Shown here: one piece after another, positions 1 to 4,534 of the stretch
Position numbering within the stretch: position 1 is the first letter of the stretch
Layout of the letters: every line of letters begins with the position of its first letter
NCBI GenBank assembly: GCA_031276985.1
Contig: JAISMA010000209.1
Coordinates: 1-6,086, forward strand
Reading direction: 5' to 3'
Source: Helicobacteraceae bacterium
GTDB taxonomy: Bacteria; Campylobacterota; Campylobacteria; Campylobacterales; SZUA-545
DNA: 6,086 nucleotides
Made by a program: the position numbers and the translations under genes
The notes under the pieces: model-generated
Databases searched by the model: none
Told to the model about the DNA's origin: nothing
Seen by the model: the letters and a program-made list of their open reading frames with translations, nothing else

Positions 1-306
1 CTCGCGCAAGTTGGCGGATTTTCGCTTGCGCGGCTTGGGCGATACGCAAGCTGGAAGGCGGTTGAAACGCCGCTTGCGCGTTTGGCGTTTTCGTTGATGA
101 AAGCGGAGGGATTAACGCCGAAAATCGGCGCGATTCACGCTGGATTAGAATGCGGCGTTCTTACGCAAAAAGCGCCAAACGCGCAATGCGTGTCAATCGG
201 TCCCACAATCGAATTTCCGCATAGCGATCGGGAGCGGGTTTTTCTGCCTAGCGTCGAACGGCTTTATCGCGTAGCGCGCGCGATCGCCGCCGCAAACGTT
301 GACTGA
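1..306 (+). CDS. pepD: Aminoacyl-histidine dipeptidase (PepD, M20 family), C-terminal part
   Basis: The first 101 visible codons, open from base 1, run to a TGA at 304-306; the N-terminal part lies outside the window. The end of the protein carries the PepD C-terminal signature: IHAGLECG, then SIGPTIEFPHS, then ERVFLPSVERLYR. This closely resembles the E. coli PepD end (IHAGLECG, SIGPTIRNAHSPDERV). The family consists of cytosolic metal-dependent dipeptidases that cleave Xaa-His and other dipeptides. The His in the PHS motif matches the position of the C-terminal metal ligand of the family; the other ligands would be upstream of the window. An internal TTG at 82 could mimic a start, but homology continues upstream of it (for example the stretch before LARLAFSLMK), so it is not the real start. 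No terminator with a T-run follows. The gene converges on the minus-strand lipoprotein unit. The family call is firm; substrate preference cannot be judged from a fragment. Confidence 0.88.
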   Translation, partial: LAQVGGFSLARLGRYASWKAVETPLARLAFSLMKAEGLTPKIGAIHAGLECGVLTQKAPNAQCVSIGPTIEFPHSDRERVFLPSVERLYRVARAIAAANVD

Positions 307-365
307 AGTTTCCGCTCTTACAAATTTGCTCTTCGCCATAAAAGTTCCCCGCCATTCCTGCGCGC

Positions 366-497
366 GCGTCATTCTGCGCGTAGTCGCAGAATCTAAAAAC
401 AAAAGGTTAAAAGACTTTGCGAAAGCCGATCATTATTCGCAACGCCTTGTCATTGCTTCACGACTTTTGGATTCTGCGACTACGCGCAGAATGACGC
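366..497. repeat. REPIN-like pair of inverted palindromic repeats
   Basis: Two arms, 366-393 and 470-497, are perfect reverse complements over 28 bases and are separated by 76 bases. Beyond the inner ends the match continues imperfectly (AATCTAAAA against AATCCAAAA). Each arm is itself a small palindrome: ATTCTGCG, a 6-base loop, then CGCAGAAT. The outer ends are GCGTCAT and ATGACGC. A doublet of short palindromes in opposite orientation with total length near 130 bp fits the known form of REPINs (REP doublets), which are moved by RAYT transposases encoded elsewhere. No RAYT gene is in the window. The element lies between two convergent genes, where its hairpins could also block read-through transcription, but there is no T-run to support a standard intrinsic terminator. 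The structure is directly visible; the REPIN label is inference. Confidence 0.75.
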
Positions 498-501
498 AAG
501 A

Positions 502-571
502 TGGCGGGTATCTATTCCTGAAACATTCGGATTGGGTCATGCCGTCGACTGTTTTTGGCGTCATACCCGCG
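502..571. repeat. GTCATACCCGCG-type inverted repeat fragments
   Basis: GCGGGTAT at 504-511 and ATACCCGC at 563-570 are perfect reverse complements separated by 51 bases. The right copy reads GCGTCATACCCGCG (558-571). The left copy continues as TGGCGGGTATCTAT (502-515), which recurs with one change at 1521-1534. These are pieces of an interspersed palindromic repeat sharing the GTCAT edge with the neighbouring element at 366-497. The rest of 307-637 (331 bases) shows no gene I can support: the open frame at 299-622 merely translates the repeats. Confidence 0.5.
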
Positions 572-637
572 AAGCGCAAGGCGCAAAGGAATGCGGATTT
601 TGTCGTTTTTGCGATTGGTTAGGTTGTTTTCGTATGG

Positions 638-736
638 CTAGAAATAAACGTCGGTGATTCTTTCGTCTATTATTATGTCTTTAGCATATACGAGTATTGG
701 AAACAGAGATGACAGAATCAATAACATCTTTTTCAT
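638..736 (-). CDS. Very short secreted-protein ORF, probably the truncated 5' end of a longer gene
   Basis: An ATG at 736-734 opens 32 codons ending at TAG (640-638). It starts 2 nt after the lipoprotein stop and has a good Shine-Dalgarno, GGAG, 7 nt upstream (CTAGGAGAATAACCATG), so translation is probably coupled. The N-terminus, MKKMLLILSSLFPILVYA, is a textbook signal peptide with a Lys-rich start, a hydrophobic core and a VYA cleavage site. Only 14 residues would remain after cleavage (KDIIIDERITDVYF). No known function is recognised. A start this well formed with almost no mature protein suggests that the 3' part was lost; repeat material begins about 65 bases beyond the stop. Reading past the TAG gives no plausible continuation in the same frame. 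I have a weak impression that DVYF resembles the start of secreted proteins found beside similar lipoproteins in Campylobacterota, but cannot verify it. Alternatives are a genuine small secreted peptide or a chance ORF. Confidence 0.6.
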   Translation of the reverse strand: MKKMLLILSSLFPILVYAKDIIIDERITDVYF

Positions 737-738
737 GG

Positions 739-1416
739 TTATTCTCCTAGCAGCTTATGTGCTTCAAAAGAACACTGGGCTTTTTTTTGACTACTTTTTG
801 TAGAACCGTAGACTTCGCCAGACAAGGCTTTATCATAAGCCAAATATGATCTGATTCTTTGTTCTGTGTTAAACTGCATAGTTTTGAAGGCGATCGAAGT
901 TATGATGGTATGGTCTATCAATACTGGATCGCCATATACTTTTGCATAGCTTTTAAAGTAAGAATTGCAATCAAAAGCCTTCCTCATAATTTCATCAACA
1001 GCTAAGGCTTCCTCGTATGTATTTGGACTCGCTTTTAATATTTCCTGCGAAGCTCTCGCTCCCTGAAACCCAATCTCAGTTACGATCCTATGATCGTCTT
1101 TGTATTTGAATATCAACCACCTTTCCACATCGTCTCTAACGCCGTTATTGTTGCTATCAATGCCAAGCAACGTCGAATCATTCACTTTCGGATCAGGGTA
1201 AGGCGGAAGCGTAAACCCATTCACAATCTCCCCGCCCTCTTTGGTATAGCCAGCAGGAATGTTCTCTTCCGCGCTTGCGGAGGATTTAGCGTCCGATTTG
1301 CTTTCGCAACCGCTAAAGCCGACCGCAAAACTCAAAACCAACGCCAACAACAACGCCGCCGCAATAGCTTTTCCTTTCACGCCAATCGCATTTAACATCA
1401 TTGCCTTCCGCTTCAT
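739..1416 (-). CDS. Putative lipoprotein with a calcium-loop-like DxNxNG motif, function unknown
   Basis: A 225-residue protein if started at the ATG at 1416-1414. That start has AAGGG 5 nt upstream; an upstream TTG at 1443 would add nine residues but has no advantage. Residues 16-36 are hydrophobic and end in GFSG followed by Cys37, an acceptable lipobox, so the protein is probably a lipid-anchored envelope protein. A Ser/Ala/Lys-rich linker (38-50) follows. Residues 85-100 read GIDSNNNGVRDDVERW; D87, N89, N91, D95 and D96 resemble the Asp/Asn-rich calcium loops of EF-hand-like or thrombospondin type 3 repeats. The remainder is probably helical, with Cys150 and Cys215 as a possible disulfide pair. 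Proteins with this LLGIDxNNNGxRDDVE stretch occur, as I recall, as uncharacterised proteins in several proteobacteria. Sampled 60-base blocks between 781 and 960 are only 33-37% GC, against 55-62% for blocks sampled in purQ, hinting at horizontal origin. It is followed by the short ORF at 638-736. Confidence 0.8.
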   Translation of the reverse strand: MKRKAMMLNAIGVKGKAIAAALLLALVLSFAVGFSGCESKSDAKSSASAEENIPAGYTKEGGEIVNGFTLPPYPDPKVNDSTLLGIDSNNNGVRDDVERWLIFKYKDDHRIVTEIGFQGARASQEILKASPNTYEEALAVDEIMRKAFDCNSYFKSYAKVYGDPVLIDHTIITSIAFKTMQFNTEQRIRSYLAYDKALSGEVYGSTKSSQKKAQCSFEAHKLLGE

Positions 1417-1451
1417 ACTAACCCTTTGTTTGAAGTTATTCAAATCATTAA

Positions 1452-1457
1452 ATTATA
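1452..1457 (-). promoter_or_regulatory. Candidate -10 box for the lipoprotein unit
   Basis: On the minus strand the sequence is a perfect TATAAT, 35 bases upstream of the chosen ATG at 1416, leaving a leader of roughly 29 nt that contains the AAGGG ribosome binding site. A TTGACT occurs at 1484-1479, but its 21-base spacer is too long for a normal -35 partner. Weak -35 conservation is common in Campylobacterota promoters. Confidence 0.5.
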
Positions 1458-1461
1458 ACCT

Positions 1462-1500
1462 TGAATTGATTCTCTCGCAGTCAAAAAACCAATCAATTCA
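1462..1500. promoter_or_regulatory. 10-bp dyad next to the lipoprotein promoter, operator-like
   Basis: TGAATTGATT (1462-1471) and AATCAATTCA (1491-1500) are perfect reverse complements with a 19-base spacer. In minus-strand terms one arm sits between the -10 box and the -35 region and the other just upstream of the -35 region, a placement suited to a dimeric regulator. No regulator is encoded nearby and I cannot match the site to a known factor. Confidence 0.4.
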
Positions 1501-1508
1501 GCCCAATT

Positions 1509-1543
1509 GTCATACTCGCGTGGCGGGCATCTATCTCTTGAGA
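1509..1543. repeat. GTCAT-tagged palindromic repeat fragment
   Basis: The segment begins GTCATACTCGCG and continues TGGCGGGCATCTAT (1521-1534), 13 of 14 bases identical to 502-515 in the other intergenic gap. ATACTCGC and GCGGGCAT can pair around a GTG loop, with one mismatch and one G-T pair. It appears to be a degenerate copy of the same dispersed palindrome as the CATACCCGCG copies at 558-571 and 1744-1757. Confidence 0.5.
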
Positions 1544-1613
1544 ACAATCGTGGTTTGATTGGCGTTCATAATGGCTTTTGGCTTTCTGTTTTTTAGATAT
1601 CTGCGTTCTTTCG

Positions 1614-1646
1614 CGACGTGCGCGCGCAGGCGGGCTGTCGCTTCGT
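1614..1646. repeat. 33-bp palindromic direct repeat, copy A
   Basis: This copy matches copy B at 1711-1743 in 31 of 33 positions. It contains GCGCGC AG GCGGGC, an inner stem with one mismatch, between outer CGAC and GTCG halves. The copies lie 97 bases apart in the same orientation. Together with the dyad, the G tract and the 1509-1543 fragment they account for most of the recognisable structure in the 396-base gap 1417-1812, which otherwise holds no gene I can support. Confidence 0.65.
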
Positions 1647-1710
1647 TATGGGGAAGGCGATTATTCAACGCAACGCGAAGGTTTAGGGAATGGATTTCCG
1701 TCTTATTGCG

Positions 1711-1757
1711 CGACGTGCGCCCGCAAGCGGGCTGTCGCTTCGTCGCGGGTATGACGC
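1711..1757. repeat. 33-bp palindromic direct repeat, copy B, with GTCAT-type tail
   Basis: Bases 1711-1743 repeat copy A with two substitutions. Here the inner stem is perfect: GCCCGC, loop AA, GCGGGC, enclosed by CGAC and GTCG. The copy runs into CGCGGGTATGACG (1744-1756), the exact reverse complement of 559-571 in the pepD-side gap. The ten bases ATGACGCAAG (1751-1760) also recur at 491-500. No T-run follows on the minus strand, so it is not a convincing intrinsic terminator for the pur operon. Confidence 0.65.
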
Positions 1758-1759
1758 AA

Positions 1760-1768
1760 GGGGGGGGG
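1760..1768. repeat. G9 homopolymer tract, intergenic
   Basis: Nine consecutive G bases lie 44 bases beyond the stop codon of the membrane-protein gene. In Campylobacter and Helicobacter, poly-G or poly-C runs of about this length are hot spots for slipped-strand length variation. This one is in no recognisable gene or promoter spacer, so a phase-variation role is not shown. Confidence 0.6.
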
Positions 1769-1812
1769 CTACGCGGGTGAGACAAGAATGGAAGGCGAGG
1801 GGAGGGCGGTCG

Positions 1813-2895
1813 TTATTCGGTTTCCTCTTTTTTTACCCAGCCAATCTTTTGATCGGGCAAAAGCACTTTGACGTACTCTTTGTTTTCTTTGAGCGCGATC
1901 GCTCGCGTCGGGCTATCGGTGATATAAAATAGCGTGCTGTTTGCGATTGGCAGCAACCTAATTTGCGCTCCGCTTTTGATTGTAACCTCTTCGTCGCGCA
2001 TGGCAAGCCAGATAATCGCCGCGATCGCAATCGCCGCCGCGCCCAAAAAGGCTAATTTGCGCGTCTTGATTGATATGCCGATAAGCGCGATACAAAGCGC
2101 CGTCAGCAGCATAACGTTCAGCCACGGAAACGAACGTTTATTCGGATTGATCTCCAGATTGGTATCTGTTTTTCGCTCTATGGTACTTAGATCCAAAGGC
2201 AATTCGATTCGCTTAAAATCGCCGCTTGTCGGATTGAAATAGTTGAACGCTATCTCGTCGATCGTCGGCGGAATAATCGCGTAATAGTACATTTTGGTCG
2301 AGGGCAATTTGTTGTCGATCGACTCTATGCCCTGTTCTTGCGCGATCGCGCCAAGCGTGAATTTGTCGAGATTCGACATTTCGCCCTGCAACTCCAGCGC
2401 CACGATATTTTGCGCGTCGCTATAACGCTCGACTTTATAAGAAAGCGCCTGCAAATCGTTGGCGATCACGCCGCAAAACTGCGGGTTTGAGTTGAGTTTA
2501 ATCGCGCCCGCTCTTATAGACGCGACGCTGGCAGAGTCTTTGTCGCCGTTAAGCAACGTGATTTCGGTTTCAATCGGCGGAAAACTGACTCTAGTCGCCA
2601 TAATCTGATAGTAGACGGTCAAACGGCGGCGGTTTTCGTCGACGCGCCGCCAGCTAGGATTGGCGCTTATGCGTCTAACGCCCGTGCCGTTATCGTCGCC
2701 GCCAATGCGCGTTTCAATCCGATCAAAATAACGCTCGGTAACGACGGCGTTATACGAGACGGGAATTATTTGACCCACATAGAGCGAAGCGGGCAGCGGC
2801 TCGACGGAGACGTAAAGCGTTTTTGGCGCGAAGCTCTCTTCGGTTTCGCAAAAAAGCGCGGACGCAAGCGCGATTGCAAGCAAAAATAGTCGCAA
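1813..2895 (-). CDS. Membrane protein with C-terminal SH3-like domain (Cj0515-type)
   Basis: A 360-residue envelope protein of unknown role. Residues 1-16 (MRLFLLAIALASALFC) look like a signal sequence; Cys16 is preceded by Phe, so it is not a normal lipobox. Residues about 25-250 form a probable periplasmic, beta-rich region that faintly recalls BatD-like proteins. Two membrane segments follow (about 258-276 and 281-298). The C-terminus, about 303-357, looks like a bacterial SH3 domain, with RLLP, the ENKEYVKVLLPDQKIGWVKKE stretch split at K346, and a typical GWV ending. The best start is a TTG at 2895-2893, one base after the purQ stop, with GGAG 7 nt upstream inside purQ; no ATG fits. The position after purQ matches Cj0515 in C. 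jejuni, from memory of that gene order. SH3 domains of this type often bind peptidoglycan or protein partners, so an envelope role is plausible but unproven. It appears to be the last gene of the run. Confidence 0.8.
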   Translation of the reverse strand: MRLFLLAIALASALFCETEESFAPKTLYVSVEPLPASLYVGQIIPVSYNAVVTERYFDRIETRIGGDDNGTGVRRISANPSWRRVDENRRRLTVYYQIMATRVSFPPIETEITLLNGDKDSASVASIRAGAIKLNSNPQFCGVIANDLQALSYKVERYSDAQNIVALELQGEMSNLDKFTLGAIAQEQGIESIDNKLPSTKMYYYAIIPPTIDEIAFNYFNPTSGDFKRIELPLDLSTIERKTDTNLEINPNKRSFPWLNVMLLTALCIALIGISIKTRKLAFLGAAAIAIAAIIWLAMRDEEVTIKSGAQIRLLPIANSTLFYITDSPTRAIALKENKEYVKVLLPDQKIGWVKKEETE

Positions 2896-2896
2896 G

Positions 2897-3571
2897 CTAA
2901 AACTCCAGCGCGTTTTTAATCAACGCAAGCCCGTCGTTTTCGGCGTTAAACGCGCCGATTGCGCGCTCGGGGTGCGGCATTAGGGCGAAAACGTTTTTTT
3001 CTTTGTTTAGCACGCCCGCAATGGAGTCGATCGCGCCGTTTACGTTCGCTTTTGATCCGTCGGCGGCGCAATAGGTTAGCGCGATCTGATCGTTGTCGTA
3101 AAGCTCTTTTAGCCCGTTTGGATCAATGTAATACGCGCCCTCCGCGTGCGCGATTGGCATCGAGACGATCTGCGAGCGCTTAAAATTGGATAAAAACGGA
3201 TTGTTTGCGCTTGCTACTTTGAGAAAAACGTTGCGGCTGATAAAACGCTGATTTTCGTTTCTAAGCATTGCGCCCGGTAGCAACCTAGCCTCAAGCAATA
3301 TCTGAAAGCCGTTGCATATCCCAAGCGCTTTGCCGCCGCGCTTCACAAACGCCGCGACCGCGCTCATAACGGGCGCGAATTTGGCGATAGCGCCGCACCT
3401 TAGATAATCGCCGTAACTAAATCCGCCCGGTATAACGACCAGATCGGTTTTTGGCGGCAGTTCGCTTTCCTCGCAACGCACGATAACGCTTTTCGCGCCC
3501 GCGCGCTCAAACGCCCGCGCCGTATCCCGATCGCAGTTAGATCCAGGAAAAAGCAAAACGGAAACAATCAT
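2897..3571 (-). CDS. purQ: Phosphoribosylformylglycinamidine synthase subunit PurQ (glutaminase)
   Basis: A 224-residue class I glutamine amidotransferase, full length for the family. PurQ hydrolyses glutamine and channels ammonia to PurL in the FGAR to FGAM step of purine synthesis. It begins MIVSVLLFPGSNCD, typical of PurQ. Residues 48-58 carry the PGGFSYGDYLR motif, GICNGFQ (84-90) contains the nucleophile Cys86, and MPHPERA (198-204) supplies His200 and Glu202 to complete the triad; HAEG is at 142-145. The ATG at 3571-3569 overlaps the purS TGA as ATGA, and there is no strong ribosome binding site, so translation is probably coupled to purS. The product should act in a cytosolic complex with PurS and PurL; PurL is not in this window, as expected for small-subunit FGAM synthetases with separate genes. 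Confidence 0.97.
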   Translation of the reverse strand: MIVSVLLFPGSNCDRDTARAFERAGAKSVIVRCEESELPPKTDLVVIPGGFSYGDYLRCGAIAKFAPVMSAVAAFVKRGGKALGICNGFQILLEARLLPGAMLRNENQRFISRNVFLKVASANNPFLSNFKRSQIVSMPIAHAEGAYYIDPNGLKELYDNDQIALTYCAADGSKANVNGAIDSIAGVLNKEKNVFALMPHPERAIGAFNAENDGLALIKNALEF

Positions 3572-3810
3572 GGCTCAATGTCGATCGAGTAATCTTCGAT
3601 CACTTCATTAACAAGCGTCTCTTTCGCCATTTTGTGGGCTTCTTCTTCGGCTTTGTCTATCGTTTCGGCTGAAACCCGCATCACAAACCGCTTGCCTACG
3701 CGAACGTCGCTCACGTCCGAAAACCCGTGCGCCGTAAGCGCGCGCAACGTCGCCTTGCCCTGCGGATCTAAAATGCCTTCCTTCAAAAACACATTTACGA
3801 TCGCCTTCAT
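3568..3810 (-). CDS. purS: Phosphoribosylformylglycinamidine synthase subunit PurS
   Basis: An 80-residue protein of the usual PurS size. It starts MKAIVNVFLKEGILDPQGKA, followed by a region like HGFSDVSDVRVGKRF, both hallmark PurS segments: a conserved LDPQG turn and the VRxGKxF strand. PurS forms dimers that bridge PurQ and PurL in the three-part FGAM synthetase found in Gram-positive bacteria, archaea and Campylobacterota. The ATG at 3810-3808 overlaps the purC TGA as ATGA and has an excellent AAGGAG 7 nt upstream within the end of purC. Its own stop overlaps the purQ start in the same way, so the three pur genes form one translationally coupled block. No anomalies are seen. Confidence 0.96.
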   Translation of the reverse strand: MKAIVNVFLKEGILDPQGKATLRALTAHGFSDVSDVRVGKRFVMRVSAETIDKAEEEAHKMAKETLVNEVIEDYSIDIEP

Positions 3811-4523
3811 TTCAACGCTCCTTCAATGCGTTTTAGCACCTCTTCGTAAGCCAACTTTACGCCGCCCAAATCTTGACGGAAGCGGTCTTTGTCGAGTTTT
3901 TCGCCGCTTGTCAAGTCCCAAAAACGGCAACTGTCGGGGCTGATTTCGTCCGCGAGTAGAATTTGTCCGTTTTGATCGCGCCCAAACTCCACCTTGAAAT
4001 CCACCAGATTAAGATTTACCGATCTAAAAAACGGGCGCAATATATCGTTGATCTTGCGCGCAAGCGTTTTTAACGTTTTTAATTCGTCCTCGCTCGCTAG
4101 TTTCATTAAAACGACGTGTTCGTCGTTTATAATCGGATCGCCCAGATCGTCGTTTTTGTAATAAAACTCCACAAGCGTAAAATCAAGCTCCGTTCCCTCT
4201 TTGATCCCAAGCCGCTTGCTAAGGCTTCCCGTGGCGATGTTTCGCGCCACGACCTCTATGGGGATAATCCGCGTTTTTTTGATTAGGTGATTGGTTTCGT
4301 CAAGCCGCTTGATTAGGTGAGTTTCCACGCCGTTTTGCTTGATTAGGGCGAAAAGTTTCGCGCTGATCGCGGCGTTTAACGCGCCTTTACCCTTTTCTTG
4401 CGCCTTTTTTTGCGCGTTGAACGCGGTTAGATCGTCTTTGAATTCCGCGATCAACGTCCATTCGTCGTCTGTGGCAAAAAGTTTTTTGCCTTTGCCCTCG
4501 TATATTTGCTCTTTTTTAATCAT
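3807..4523 (-). CDS. purC: Phosphoribosylaminoimidazole-succinocarboxamide synthase (SAICAR synthetase)
   Basis: A 238-residue enzyme of standard short bacterial PurC length. It joins CAIR and aspartate using ATP to give SAICAR in purine synthesis. Visible motifs are YEGKGKKLF (8-16, nucleotide-binding start), EVVARNIATGSLSKR (90-104), LVDFKVEFG (173-181) and LADEISPDSCRFWD (190-203), all diagnostic of the family. The ATG at 4523-4521 lies 11 bases after the ctpA stop. The stretch before it (GCGAAACGACA) has only a poor ribosome binding site, so expression may depend partly on transcription and ribosomes coming from ctpA. The 3' end overlaps purS. No missing active-site motif was found. Confidence 0.97.
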   Translation of the reverse strand: MIKKEQIYEGKGKKLFATDDEWTLIAEFKDDLTAFNAQKKAQEKGKGALNAAISAKLFALIKQNGVETHLIKRLDETNHLIKKTRIIPIEVVARNIATGSLSKRLGIKEGTELDFTLVEFYYKNDDLGDPIINDEHVVLMKLASEDELKTLKTLARKINDILRPFFRSVNLNLVDFKVEFGRDQNGQILLADEISPDSCRFWDLTSGEKLDKDRFRQDLGGVKLAYEEVLKRIEGALK

Positions 4524-4534
4524 TGTCGTTTCGC

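Noticed and set aside
299..622. 107-codon plus-strand open frame after pepD
   Set aside because: It mainly translates the inverted repeats (two related stretches around SATTRRM and RVVAESK), lacks a ribosome binding site, and overlaps the pepD end.
366..1757. Possible CRISPR array from repeated palindromes
   Set aside because: Repeats are few, in different orientations, unequally spaced and of different types; there are no regular spacers and no cas genes.
1711..1757. Rho-independent terminator for the pur run
   Set aside because: The stem is strong, but no T-run follows on the minus strand, so a standard intrinsic terminator is not supported.
1531..1785. Open frames on both strands through the repeat region
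   Set aside because: Their residues are repeated twice because they read copies A and B of the 33-bp palindrome; no protein family is recognisable.
4278..4350. TTGATTAGG repeated three times inside purC
   Set aside because: It encodes the recurring Leu-Ile-Lys residues of the protein (HLIKR, HLIKK, LIKQ) within an intact, conserved gene, so it is best explained as coding coincidence.
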